Source: Blautia_A ammoniilytica (GTDB lineage Bacteria; Bacillota; Clostridia; Lachnospirales; Lachnospiraceae). Taken from it: DNA of 64,000 bases. The stretch covers positions 53,581 through 117,580 of the forward strand of contig NZ_JAOQJL010000009.1 of assembly GCF_025566965.1 (NCBI RefSeq). The letters run 5' to 3'. A program made the position numbers and the translations under genes. Positions 1 to 9,295 of this stretch are shown here, piece by piece (within the stretch, counting starts at the first letter, position 1; each line of letters begins with the position of its first letter). Under the pieces are notes generated by a model, which saw only the letters and a program-made list of their open reading frames with translations, made no database searches and was not told where the DNA came from.

Positions 1-926
1 ATTACTGGGATGCAGACAATGTAAAGCTTGATAAGATCGAGATCACAATTACATCTGATGCCAATACTCTTCAGGGTATGTATCAGAATGATGAGCTGAG
101 TGTTCTGAAAGTCAGCGATGAGCTTCTTGATCAGTATGCAGACGAGAATATCGTTGACAACAAGCTTCTGAGAAATACATTCATTGAGTTCAATCCGAAC
201 ACAAATGAATATCTTGCAAATAAGAATATCCGTGAAGCATTATCCATCGCCTTCAACCGTAAAGTATTTGCACAGCAGGTAATGCACAATGCAGATCTGG
301 CAGCTTATGGTCTTGTTCCTTATGGAGTAAAGGGACTTGATGGCGGAGATTTCCGTGAGCAGGCTGGCCCAATCGTAAAAGATGCATCTGATCAGTCCGA
401 GATCGAAAGAGCACAGCAGCTTCTGGATCAGGGTCTTGAAGAAATCGGCAAGACCAAAGAAGATATGCAGGATGGATTCTCCATTCAGTGTCTGGAAAGC
501 GGCAAAGTTCAGGCTCAGGCTATCCAGAATATGTGGAAAACAAACCTTGGTATCGAGATGCCTGTAAGCGTTCTTGATTTCAACGTAATCCTTCCAATGC
601 TTACAGAGGGAACATTTGACTGCGTAATCGGTGGTGGCCAGGATTCTGACTATCGTGATCCTCAGGGCTTCATGCAGTTTATCTATGATGAAGGCAAGTG
701 GGACAATGATGAGTTCAAAGCATTAGTTGAGAAAGCTCATACACAGGTTGGCGATGAAAGAATCCAGACATGGATGGATATTGAGAAAATGGTACTTGAT
801 AACTTTATCTACATTCCTCAGGTATATGCTCTGAATCACTGGGCAATCAAAGGCAATGTACAGGGTCTTGAAATCTTTACTTATGGTTATGAATTTGATT
901 TCAAATATGTTTCAATCACAAAATAA
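1..926 (+). CDS. Peptide-type ABC transporter substrate-binding protein, C-terminal part (cut by window start)
   Basis: Extracellular solute-binding protein of the oligopeptide/nickel class (SBP family 5) that delivers peptides to an ABC importer. The reading frame is open from base 3, so the true start lies outside the window; about 307 residues are visible. The first visible residues (YWDADNVKLDKIEI) match the conserved mid-domain strand of OppA/DppA proteins. Further on, REALSIAFNRK and a closing segment with ALNHWAIKG are typical of lobe II. The permease and ATPase genes are not in the window, so they would lie upstream or elsewhere. A strong terminator follows. The peptidase genes downstream fit peptide import, but they form a separate transcription unit. 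Confidence 0.85.
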   Translation, partial: YWDADNVKLDKIEITITSDANTLQGMYQNDELSVLKVSDELLDQYADENIVDNKLLRNTFIEFNPNTNEYLANKNIREALSIAFNRKVFAQQVMHNADLAAYGLVPYGVKGLDGGDFREQAGPIVKDASDQSEIERAQQLLDQGLEEIGKTKEDMQDGFSIQCLESGKVQAQAIQNMWKTNLGIEMPVSVLDFNVILPMLTEGTFDCVIGGGQDSDYRDPQGFMQFIYDEGKWDNDEFKALVEKAHTQVGDERIQTWMDIEKMVLDNFIYIPQVYALNHWAIKGNVQGLEIFTYGYEFDFKYVSITK

Positions 927-977
927 AGATTGCAGGGTCTGCATATATGGAGGATTCCATAAAGTAAGTTAGTCCCG

Positions 978-1018
978 CGGGAGGGATTGCTGATTTTGCA
1001 ATCCCTCCCGTAAGTTTT
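978..1018 (+). terminator. Intrinsic terminator after the peptide-binding-protein gene
   Basis: A perfect 13-bp stem (978-990 with 998-1010, GC-rich, 7-nt loop) is followed by a T-rich tract. It separates the ABC gene from the MATE gene. Confidence 0.85.
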
Positions 1019-1041
1019 TATAAGGGAAAGGATGAAAAAGA

Positions 1042-2382
1042 ATGACTGGTTTGCTGACGGAAGGGCCGGTTAAAAGAAGACTGGCATTATTTACCCTTCC
1101 CATTCTTGTAAGTAATATTCTGCAGCAGCTGTATAGTGCAGCAGATGCAGTGATCGTAGGGCGTGTAGCAGGCGGGAACTCTCTGGCAGCAGTAGGTGCC
1201 AGTACACCAATCATTACCCTTTTAATTGCACTGATGATCGGCCTTGGGGCAGGAACCGAGATCATCCTGGCCAGAAAGATCGGTGAGAAGGATGCAAAGG
1301 GACAGAAGATCACTCTGGATTCCATGCTTACAACGATTTTAGTGATTGCAGTTATAACAATGTTGATCGGTTTTTTTGGTTCCAGATTTTTACTTTCTCT
1401 GATCGGTACACCGGCAGAGATATTGGATGAAGCAGTTCTCTATCTGAAATATTATTTTCTTGGGCTTGTGGGTGTTGCAGGCTACAATACATTAAGCGGA
1501 CTGATCCGCAGTAGTGGAAATGCAATTGTTCCACTGGTTCTTTTACTGATTTCAGCAGTACTGAATATTGGACTGGATCTGACTTTTGTAGGGGGACTGG
1601 GTATGGGCGTGAAAGGCGCAGCGATTGCCACAGTTTTGTCTCAGACCATAGCCTTTATCTGCTGTCTTATTTATACAAATACGAAAAAAGGAATGATCAG
1701 GTATAATCCATTTCATTTGAAAATAAGCCTTACTGCTATCAAGCAGGGCTTTATATACGGAATTCCCTGCTCTGTGCAGCAATGCGCCAACAGCATCGGT
1801 ATGATCGTGCTGCAGATAGCAGTAAATTCACTGGGAACGCAGGTGGTTACAGCTTATACGGTAGGGTCAAAGATTGATTCATTTGCAAATATACCTATCT
1901 CAGGCATCGGACAGTCCTTATGTATTTTTACAAGCCAGAATCTGGGAGCAGACAAACCGGATCGTGTGAGAAAGGGCAAACGCTTCAGTTTGATGTGGGC
2001 TTATGGTTACAGTCTGTTCCTGGTGCTTTTATTCTGGGGAACAGGAAAAGCAATACCATCACTTTTCTGTAGTGATCTTGCAGTGGCAAAAATGGCAGAA
2101 AGCTATATCCGGGTTTTAAGTATTGCATATTTCATGGCTTCCTATTGGGTAGTTCTTCATGGTTTTATCCAGGGAACAGGAAATACGGCAGTACCAATGG
2201 CTATCACTCTTGTTGGAAATTGGGGAGCAAGGCTTCCTCTTGCATATATTCTGAAAAGCTTCTGGGGAGAAATGGGCGTATGGCTGGCAGTGCCCAGCGG
2301 ATGGGTGGCTTCTGTGATCCTTACATGGCTGTTTCTTCACAGTAAATATTACAAAGAGAAATTGAAAAAACAGGGAATGTAA
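1042..2382 (+). CDS. MATE family multidrug/metabolite efflux transporter
   Basis: A 446-residue, very hydrophobic membrane protein with about twelve predicted helices. It matches the MATE family in length and in its N-terminal pattern (GPVKRRLALFTLPILVSN, then ADAVIVGR). MATE proteins export cationic drugs or metabolites using a Na+ or H+ gradient. The ATG at 1042 follows a GGGAAAGG ribosome site. The M29 aminopeptidase gene starts 12 nt after its stop, so it is probably cotranscribed with the peptidase cluster. The substrate cannot be read from sequence; export of a product of that cluster is only an inference. Confidence 0.88.
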   Translation: MTGLLTEGPVKRRLALFTLPILVSNILQQLYSAADAVIVGRVAGGNSLAAVGASTPIITLLIALMIGLGAGTEIILARKIGEKDAKGQKITLDSMLTTILVIAVITMLIGFFGSRFLLSLIGTPAEILDEAVLYLKYYFLGLVGVAGYNTLSGLIRSSGNAIVPLVLLLISAVLNIGLDLTFVGGLGMGVKGAAIATVLSQTIAFICCLIYTNTKKGMIRYNPFHLKISLTAIKQGFIYGIPCSVQQCANSIGMIVLQIAVNSLGTQVVTAYTVGSKIDSFANIPISGIGQSLCIFTSQNLGADKPDRVRKGKRFSLMWAYGYSLFLVLLFWGTGKAIPSLFCSDLAVAKMAESYIRVLSIAYFMASYWVVLHGFIQGTGNTAVPMAITLVGNWGARLPLAYILKSFWGEMGVWLAVPSGWVASVILTWLFLHSKYYKEKLKKQGM

Positions 2383-2393
2383 CCAAGGAGGGC

Positions 2394-3977
2394 ATGATGA
2401 AGGAACAAGGTAAAGCACAGGTTGCAGAAAAAGAGCAGTGGAAACGTAAACTTCTGGAAACTGCTGTAAGCCGTGCACAGGATTTTGTAAAAAGTCTGAT
2501 ACGTATCGGAGAAGAAAATCCTTACGAAATGATTCTGGAAAAAGCAACGCCTGAAAGTACAGACTGGATGGAAGAATACGGACTGCCGGTTACAGATACT
2601 GACCGGCAAATGATGAAGTTCTGGTTTGGCCTTGAAAAAGAAAAACTGCAGGCAATGGGAAATACCGTTGCAAATGCATTCCTTCATGGCTTTATCAGTC
2701 AGAGCAGGGATCGAAAAGACAGAAAAAGAGTAAGGTTCTTTTATCAGATCGGTCAGGAAGCTCTGGCAAAGGAAGTGGTAAAAGCATTAAAGGAAAAAGG
2801 CCTTACTCCTGTGATCACAGAACCTCATATATTGTATGCAAGCCAGGGGCAGAAAGATCTTTTGCTTGAGCATGGGGATGTAATGGACGAAGAACTATTT
2901 CATGCTGAGTGGGAAGCTTATAAAGCGGCTATGTATTTATATGAGAAAGAGCTTAAGGATACCTGTGGAATGATCGGCATTGATCAGTTTGGTATGGAGC
3001 CAGTAGTAGATACAGGTAATGAAAATGCTTTTCTTTCAGAAGAAAATAAAGAGTGGCTTACAAAACTTTCACAGAAAAAACGTGATTTTGAAGCACAGTG
3101 GATCCGCCCCTCTGAGATTTCTTTCTGCAAGGTGGCTTTTCCCAATATGCTGGTGGGAGAACGGTTTGAACAGATTTTTGATGACTTTTTCCAGATGAAT
3201 GCAGAAGTATCTGAGCCTTTTGAACTTCTTCAGCAGGTACTGATCGATGGGCTTGATACCTGTGAGACTATGGAGATCAAAGGCTGTAATGGAAATGAAA
3301 CAGACATTAAGATCAGCCTTTGGCCTGTGAAGGATCCGGAAAAAGAGACAAAATTTCTGAATTGCGGCGGAGATCTGAATATTCCTTATGGAGAGGTTTT
3401 TACAACTCCTAGGCTGACTGGGACAACGGGACTTTATCATGTGGAGGAAATCTGTCTGAAAGGTATCTTTTATCATGATCTTCGGCTTACCTTTAAGGAT
3501 GGATGGGTTGTGGATGCTACCTGTAAAGAAGGAAAAGAGTATGTGATGAACCGGCTTTTGTATCCTTATCAGCAGGTGACTATGGGTGAATTTGCAATCG
3601 GAAGCAACACAAAGGCGTATTCTATTGCCCATAGATATCAGCTGGGAGGCAGAATGCCGATCCTGATCTACGAGAAAATGGGACCTCACATTGCAATCGG
3701 AGATCCGTGTTTTGCAAGATCTGAGGATGCACCGATTTACAATATGTATGACCATAAAGAAATGGTGTGCAGGGAAAATGAAGTGACAAAGGACCGGGAG
3801 AAAAAAGAAGATGTGTATTTTGAAAACCATGTAGATATAACACTTCCCTATCATCAGGTGGAGTATTTAAGAGGCATAAAAAAGGACGGCAGCAAAGTTG
3901 CTTTTATTGAAAAAGGCAGATTTGTACTGCCTGGAACAGATGGATTAAATACCGGATTTGGAGGCGGTGAAAAATGA
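2394..3977 (+). CDS. M29 family metallo-aminopeptidase
   Basis: Cytoplasmic aminopeptidase of the M29 (AmpS/AmpT) family, which removes N-terminal residues using two metal ions. The protein is 527 residues, somewhat longer than the usual 410, with an N-terminal extension. The C-terminal half carries the family core: GGDLNIPYGEVFTTP near residue 325-338, GEFAIGSN near 398, AHRYQLGGRMPI near 412 and GPHIAIGDPC near 431. Metal-ligand Glu and His positions are therefore present. Two ATGs (2394, 2397) follow AGGAGG at 2386-2391; the second has better spacing. Its last codon overlaps the next gene in an ATGA, indicating translational coupling. Confidence 0.88.
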   Translation: MMKEQGKAQVAEKEQWKRKLLETAVSRAQDFVKSLIRIGEENPYEMILEKATPESTDWMEEYGLPVTDTDRQMMKFWFGLEKEKLQAMGNTVANAFLHGFISQSRDRKDRKRVRFFYQIGQEALAKEVVKALKEKGLTPVITEPHILYASQGQKDLLLEHGDVMDEELFHAEWEAYKAAMYLYEKELKDTCGMIGIDQFGMEPVVDTGNENAFLSEENKEWLTKLSQKKRDFEAQWIRPSEISFCKVAFPNMLVGERFEQIFDDFFQMNAEVSEPFELLQQVLIDGLDTCETMEIKGCNGNETDIKISLWPVKDPEKETKFLNCGGDLNIPYGEVFTTPRLTGTTGLYHVEEICLKGIFYHDLRLTFKDGWVVDATCKEGKEYVMNRLLYPYQQVTMGEFAIGSNTKAYSIAHRYQLGGRMPILIYEKMGPHIAIGDPCFARSEDAPIYNMYDHKEMVCRENEVTKDREKKEDVYFENHVDITLPYHQVEYLRGIKKDGSKVAFIEKGRFVLPGTDGLNTGFGGGEK

Positions 3978-5167
3978 GAACATTATACTTAGGAAAATGG
4001 CTGTACACAGCAGATGCAGCAGGAACAGTGATTGAAGATTTTGCAATGCTGACCGAAGGGGAGCAGATCCTCTGGGTGAAAAAAAGAGAGGAAACAGACC
4101 AGACAGAGGCAGATCAGGTGATCGATCTGAAGGATGCATATGTTGTTCCAGGATTTATTGACTGTCATGTGCATTTTCTTGGAAGCACCAGCCACGGAGG
4201 CGGAGATTATGCAAATGAAAACCGTGAGATCGCCAATGTAGTATGTGAGGGAGCAGCCCATGCGAAACAGCTGCTGAAAGCAGGTGTGGTTGCCTGCAGA
4301 GATCTGGGTTCATATAAAGGTTATGCGCTGGGCATTCGTGATGCTATCAATCGTGGACTGATCGTTGGGCCTAAGATACTTGCCTGTGGTTATGCAGTGT
4401 GTGCAAGAGGCGGACACGGTTATGAGATCAGTTATGAAGTAGATGATCCGGATCAGATGCGTGGAGCAGTCCGGCAGGTTGTTAAGGATGGTGCTGATGT
4501 GGTGAAACTGATGGTATCTGGAGGCGTTAATTCACCAGGACCGGAGCCAGGACCATGTGAGCTTACCTGGGAAGAGATTCAAACAGGAATTGAAACTGCT
4601 CATAACTGGGGCAGAAAAGTGGGAGTACATGCCCATGGAAATACAGCTATTCGCAGATGTGTAGACGCAGGCGTGGACTCTATTGAGCATGGCGTATTTA
4701 TGACGGAGGATATTATGGATAAGATGAGCGCACAGGGAACTTTCCTTGTCCCCACCTTATGCGCTCCATATTATGCAGTAAATGAGGGAATCCGCCTTGA
4801 ACCGGATAATCCTGACCACAAGAAGAGCAAAGAAGTTCTGCAGCGTCACAGAGATGTTCTGAAAAGATGCTGGGAAAAAGGAGTTAAGATCGCAATGGGA
4901 ACAGATGCAGGCTGTCCCTTTAATCCATATGAAGCAGCAGCCCATGAAATGGTGCTGATGGTTATGGCTGGCCTTACTCCGAAGGCTGCTTTGGATGCTG
5001 CAACCAGAGGCGGGGCAGAGCTTCTGGATCTTCCAGAACTTGGATCTCTGGAAGCAGGAAAAAAAGCAAGCTTTGTGTGCCTGAAAGGTAATCCACTGGA
5101 AAAGATCAATTATGTAGATGAACTGACAGCTCTTTATATGGATGGAAAGAAAGTGAATCTGGATTAA
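3974..5167 (+). CDS. Amidohydrolase-superfamily enzyme (imidazolonepropionase / Xaa-Pro dipeptidase-like)
   Basis: A 397-residue metal-dependent hydrolase. It shows the superfamily signature in order: DCHVHF (HxH metal site) near residue 58, a possible carbamylated or bridging lysine in VVKLMVSGG near 177, HAHGN near 220, DSIEHGVF near 240 and the catalytic Asp in GTDAGCP near 312. This subgroup acts on cyclic amides or on dipeptides, so a role in peptide breakdown is plausible; the true substrate is unknown. It starts at the ATGA overlap with the M29 gene. A second amidohydrolase sits 3 kb downstream in the same cluster but is clearly divergent in sequence. Confidence 0.85.
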   Translation: MRTLYLGKWLYTADAAGTVIEDFAMLTEGEQILWVKKREETDQTEADQVIDLKDAYVVPGFIDCHVHFLGSTSHGGGDYANENREIANVVCEGAAHAKQLLKAGVVACRDLGSYKGYALGIRDAINRGLIVGPKILACGYAVCARGGHGYEISYEVDDPDQMRGAVRQVVKDGADVVKLMVSGGVNSPGPEPGPCELTWEEIQTGIETAHNWGRKVGVHAHGNTAIRRCVDAGVDSIEHGVFMTEDIMDKMSAQGTFLVPTLCAPYYAVNEGIRLEPDNPDHKKSKEVLQRHRDVLKRCWEKGVKIAMGTDAGCPFNPYEAAAHEMVLMVMAGLTPKAALDAATRGGAELLDLPELGSLEAGKKASFVCLKGNPLEKINYVDELTALYMDGKKVNLD

Positions 5168-5216
5168 ATCATAACTGTAATGGTATTGAAAATCATATTA
5201 AAGGAGGAACACTTAA

Positions 5217-6398
5217 ATGGCAGATTTTATGTTTTACCAGCCCACCAGAATTGATTTTGGTGCAGGAAAGCTTGAAAAGGCAGGAGAGATCGTTGCATCC
5301 TACGGCGACAGTTGTCTGCTTGTCACTACCACAAATAAGGAAGATGTATTGAGACCTTTATATGACAGGGTAAAAAAGATCCTGGAGAAAGCAGGAATCC
5401 GTTACGTACATTTTGATGAAGTTGTTCCAAATCCGGATATTCGGGGAATTGCAAAGGCAATTGAGATTGTAAATAAAGAAAAATTGCAGGTAATACTGGC
5501 TGTAGGAGGAGGCAGTTCCATGGATACAGCTAAATCTGTGGCATTGTTCCATGATGCAGGAGAAATCCACTGGAAAGAAGTATTTTCAAAATATTCCAGC
5601 CCTTCTGCTGTATATGAACTTCCGGGGAAAAGTGTACTGCCGGTGATCGCCGTACCAACAACTGCAGGAACCGGAAGCGAACTTACCCAGGCAATGATCA
5701 TTTCTGACCAGGAAAACAATGATAAAGAATGTGTGTACCATCAGGCAGTTTTCCCACGGGTTGCCATCATTGACCCGGAGCTTTGTCGTACATTGCCGCC
5801 TTATCCAACTGCGATTACAGGATTTGACGCATTTACTCATTCTTTTGAAAGCTATGTAAGAGAACTGGCATCTCCTTATACCATGCTTCTTGGGAAGGAA
5901 GCTATGCGTACTATTATACAGGTGCTGCCCAAGCTGGTAAAGGATACTTCCAATATGGAATACAGGGAGTCTATGTCAAGAGCAGCTGCATTTTCCGGGA
6001 TTTCCCTGAGCAATGCTTCTGCAACCATTCCGCATCCATTAAGTGAGGTGATCGGAGGGGTAACACCAAGAATCGCACATGGACAGTGTCTGGCATGTCT
6101 GTATCCTGCATTTATCAGATTCCAGATCACAAAAACACCGGAAAAATGTGCAGATGTGGCAAGGCTTTTTGATCCTGCTCTTGCACAGGTTTCTGATGAG
6201 GAGGCTGCATCCCACCTTCCGGCACAGATTGAAGGCTTTTTGAAAGAAATCGGACTTTACAATACACTTTCTAATTTGGGAGTGACCAAAGAGCAGTTTG
6301 AGGAAATGAAAGGAAATTTTGTATTTAATGTTCTTCCATTTGCACCGAAGGAAACACTCCTTCAGATCATGGATGAAAGTTATGGAGAAAAAGTATGA
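5217..6398 (+). CDS. Iron-containing alcohol dehydrogenase
   Basis: NAD(P)-dependent type III alcohol dehydrogenase, 393 residues, full length for the family. Visible motifs are the nucleotide-binding GGGSSMDTAK near residue 100 and PTTAGTGSE near 145. The four metal ligands have normal spacing: Asp about 204 and His about 208 (FDAFTHSFE), His about 273 (PHPLSE) and His about 287 (IAHGQ). It resembles butanol-dehydrogenase-like members but the substrate is open. A good ribosome site (AAAGGAGGAA) precedes ATG 5217. It overlaps pepF by 4 nt, so it belongs to the peptidase operon, an unusual partner that hints at an aldehyde or alcohol among the breakdown products. Confidence 0.9.
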   Translation: MADFMFYQPTRIDFGAGKLEKAGEIVASYGDSCLLVTTTNKEDVLRPLYDRVKKILEKAGIRYVHFDEVVPNPDIRGIAKAIEIVNKEKLQVILAVGGGSSMDTAKSVALFHDAGEIHWKEVFSKYSSPSAVYELPGKSVLPVIAVPTTAGTGSELTQAMIISDQENNDKECVYHQAVFPRVAIIDPELCRTLPPYPTAITGFDAFTHSFESYVRELASPYTMLLGKEAMRTIIQVLPKLVKDTSNMEYRESMSRAAAFSGISLSNASATIPHPLSEVIGGVTPRIAHGQCLACLYPAFIRFQITKTPEKCADVARLFDPALAQVSDEEAASHLPAQIEGFLKEIGLYNTLSNLGVTKEQFEEMKGNFVFNVLPFAPKETLLQIMDESYGEKV

Positions 6399-8104
6399 TC
6401 AAATTTAAAGATATTCCATTTTACAGATTGGACATGGTGTCCTATAAACGGCACTTTGAAGAAGAATTGGAACGCTTTTCCAATGCAAAAACAATGGAAG
6501 AAGCTTATGATGCAATGCTGGATCTTGATACACTGATGGTGAAATACCAGACAATGGCAACCATCGTTGAGATTCGTAATACTATGGATGTAACCGATGC
6601 TTTTTATAAAGAAGAAGCTGCCTGGTGTGATAAGATCCGGCCAGAATATGAAGCATTGGAAAGCCGCCTTAGCAGTGCTATGGAAAAGACTCCCTTTAAA
6701 GAACAGCTTTCTTATTTTACAGGCGGAGAAGCCTTCAAAAAGGCAGGGCTGAATGAACAGTGTTTTTCAGAAGAGATTCTGGAGGATCTAAGAGAAGAAA
6801 ATAGACTGTCTGCCAGATATTCAGAGCTTACAGCTACACTTAAGGCAAAAACAGCAGAAGGTGAAGTGCCGCTGGTAAGTCTTGCCAAAATGGGATCAAG
6901 TGAAAACAGGGAAGAAAGATCTAGGTTTTATAAAATATGGGAAGAAAGCTGGATGGGAATTGCACAGGAACTGGATCAGGTTTATGACGGTCTTGTCAAG
7001 ACCCGTGCAAAGATTGCCGGAAAGCTTGGAAAAGACAGTTATACTCAGATCGGATACTGTTCCATGGGAAGAACCAGCTATGGAAAGAAGGAAGTTGCGG
7101 CTTTTAGAAATGCAGTAAAAGAGCAGCTTGTCCCGGTCGTGACACAGCTTTTTGAAGAACAAAGAAAACGACTGGGTGTGGAAACACTTTATCACTATGA
7201 TGAGGATTTCAGTTTCCCTGGTGAAAAGTACGACATAACAGATAATGTGGTAGAGGCATTTAAGAAGATCTATGGCTCTATGTCCAAAGAAACAGCTGTA
7301 TTTTATGACGATCTGACAAGAGGGGAGTTTTATGATCTTGCAGTCCGTCCAGGGAAGATCAATGGCGCTTATTCCAATCTGGTAGGCCGGTATAATATGC
7401 CATTTATTTTTGAAACCTATAACAGCACGTTTGGCGCATTAAAAACCTTTGCCCATGAAACAGGACATGGTTTCCATTCTTATCTGAAGCGTGGTGAGCC
7501 ATTTAGGTTTACAGAGAACTGCAGCAGTGATCTTGCAGAGATCCATTCCATGAGTATGGAATTCCTTGTGTGGCCTTACCTTAATGAGACCATGCCGGAA
7601 GCACAGATCGACAGATATAAATATCAGCATCTGAAAGGGGCTCTTTCCTTTATCCCTTATGGCTGTGCAGTTGATGAATTCCAGGAAACTGTATATGACC
7701 ATCCGGAGATGACACCAAAGCAAAGACTTGATTTATGGAAAAAGCTGGAACAGGAGTATATGCCTTTCAGACATTACGATAATCAGAGTTTTCTTTCAGA
7801 AGGCAGATTCTGGCAGAGACAGACTCATATTTATAAATGGCCATTTTATTATATTGATTATGTACTGGCACAGACCTGTGCAATGCAGGTGCATTTCCTC
7901 TGTGAAGAAAACAGGGAAAAGGGCTGGAACTGTTACATGGATATCCTTAGATACAGTGGAAAGTATGGTTTTACAGATACTCTTCATAAAGCAGGACTGC
8001 AGGTTCCGTTTGAGGACGGGGTGATCCGAACGCTTTCTGAGAAAGCGATTGCCCAGATGGAGCAGTTATCTGAAAGAATACAGGGAGGTGGAAGCAGTGA
8101 GTGA
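6395..8104 (+). CDS. M3 family oligoendopeptidase (PepF-type)
   Basis: Cytoplasmic zinc oligopeptidase of 569 residues, close to the usual PepF length. The zinc site HETGH lies at residues 353-357, with the third ligand region in SDLAEIHSM about 27 residues later. Enzymes of this family cut peptides of roughly 5-20 residues. The start ATG overlaps the alcohol dehydrogenase stop, and its own 3' end overlaps the following amidohydrolase gene, so it is tightly coupled on both sides. It would supply shorter peptides for the M29 and M24 exopeptidases encoded next to it. Confidence 0.92.
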   Translation: MIKFKDIPFYRLDMVSYKRHFEEELERFSNAKTMEEAYDAMLDLDTLMVKYQTMATIVEIRNTMDVTDAFYKEEAAWCDKIRPEYEALESRLSSAMEKTPFKEQLSYFTGGEAFKKAGLNEQCFSEEILEDLREENRLSARYSELTATLKAKTAEGEVPLVSLAKMGSSENREERSRFYKIWEESWMGIAQELDQVYDGLVKTRAKIAGKLGKDSYTQIGYCSMGRTSYGKKEVAAFRNAVKEQLVPVVTQLFEEQRKRLGVETLYHYDEDFSFPGEKYDITDNVVEAFKKIYGSMSKETAVFYDDLTRGEFYDLAVRPGKINGAYSNLVGRYNMPFIFETYNSTFGALKTFAHETGHGFHSYLKRGEPFRFTENCSSDLAEIHSMSMEFLVWPYLNETMPEAQIDRYKYQHLKGALSFIPYGCAVDEFQETVYDHPEMTPKQRLDLWKKLEQEYMPFRHYDNQSFLSEGRFWQRQTHIYKWPFYYIDYVLAQTCAMQVHFLCEENREKGWNCYMDILRYSGKYGFTDTLHKAGLQVPFEDGVIRTLSEKAIAQMEQLSERIQGGGSSE

Positions 8105-9266
8105 AACAGTTCTTATAAAGAACGGTACCATTGTTACCATGGCTGCAGAAGGAACCATTGAAAATGGCTGTATACTGCTGGAAGATGGGAAAATCGTAAA
8201 GGTAGGACATACGGTTGACCAGCCAGAAAACTGCAGAGTGATTGATGCACATGGCGGTTTTGTTATGCCTGGTATCATTGATGCACATTGTCATATTGGC
8301 GTTTTTGGATCCGGGATCGGTAATGCAGGTGTGGATGGAAATGAGGAGAATGATCCAATCACTCCTGAAATGCGTGGATTGGACGGGATTTATCCGCTGG
8401 ATCCGGAGTTTAAAAAAGCATATGAAGCAGGAGTTACCTGTGTAGCTACAGGCCCTGGCAGTGCCAATCCAATTGGTGGGCAGTTTCTTGCAATGAAAAC
8501 AAAGGGGCGTACCATGGAGCAGATGGTGATCAAAGAGCCTCTTGCCATGAAAATGGCTTTTGGGGAAAATCCCAAAAATGTATATGGCAGCAAACGGACT
8601 CCATCCACAAGAATGGGTGTGGCTGCACTGATTCGGGAAGCACTTTTTAAGGCAAAGGAATATGCTGATAAAAAGGAACGGGCAGCAGGGGATCCGGATA
8701 AGATGCCGGCTTTCAATATGAAGCTGGAAGCCCTTGTTCCTGTGATAAAGGGAGAACTTCTGGTAAAGGCCCACGCACACAGGGCAGATGATATTATGAC
8801 TGCCATCCGTATTGCGGAAGAGTTTGGCCTTAAGATGACCATTGAGCACTGTTCAGAGGGGCATTTGATCCCAGAAGAGTTTGCAGCCAAGAACAGGATC
8901 GCCATTCTTGGACCATTTACCGGTTTTCCTCATAAAAACGAAGTGATCCATCAGGATGAATCTTCAGCAGGGATCCTGGAGAGGGCCGGAGTAAAAGTGG
9001 CTATCATGACAGACCTTCCGGGAATGCATGAGGAGAATCTGATCGTATGTGCTGGAATCTGCCACAGAAAAGGCATGAGTGAGGAAGGGGCTTTAAAGGC
9101 AGTCACCCTTCACGCAGCACAGGCTATTGGCCTGGAGGACAGAATAGGATCCATTGAACCAGGCAAAGACGGAGATATTGCAGTGTTTGATAAGAATCCT
9201 GTAAAGAATCTTGATGCAGCATGTATCTGCACATTGATCGATGGCAGGGTTGTATATGAAAAATAA
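8097..9266 (+). CDS. Amidohydrolase-superfamily enzyme (imidazolonepropionase-related)
   Basis: A 389-residue metal-dependent hydrolase using a GTG start at 8097. I chose it because GGGAGGTGG lies just upstream and the family-like sequence (SETVLIKNGTIVTM) begins immediately after; an upstream TTG at 8049 would add 16 unconserved residues. Motifs: DAHCHIGVFGSGIG (HxH) near residue 60, HAHRADD near 226, TIEHCSEGH near 247 and IMTDLPGM near 302. The final Asp-containing loop differs from the first amidohydrolase, so the two probably act on different substrates. It overlaps pepF by 8 nt. Probable role: opening a cyclic amide or cleaving an unusual dipeptide in the same route. Confidence 0.83.
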   Translation: MSETVLIKNGTIVTMAAEGTIENGCILLEDGKIVKVGHTVDQPENCRVIDAHGGFVMPGIIDAHCHIGVFGSGIGNAGVDGNEENDPITPEMRGLDGIYPLDPEFKKAYEAGVTCVATGPGSANPIGGQFLAMKTKGRTMEQMVIKEPLAMKMAFGENPKNVYGSKRTPSTRMGVAALIREALFKAKEYADKKERAAGDPDKMPAFNMKLEALVPVIKGELLVKAHAHRADDIMTAIRIAEEFGLKMTIEHCSEGHLIPEEFAAKNRIAILGPFTGFPHKNEVIHQDESSAGILERAGVKVAIMTDLPGMHEENLIVCAGICHRKGMSEEGALKAVTLHAAQAIGLEDRIGSIEPGKDGDIAVFDKNPVKNLDAACICTLIDGRVVYEK

Positions 9267-9295
9267 TTATTTAGGATAAGAAGGAGGAAATCATT

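Noticed and set aside
7971..8849. 292-codon frame antisense to pepF and the second amidohydrolase
   Set aside because: Spans the junction of two coupled + strand genes; His/Cys/Phe-rich shadow translation.
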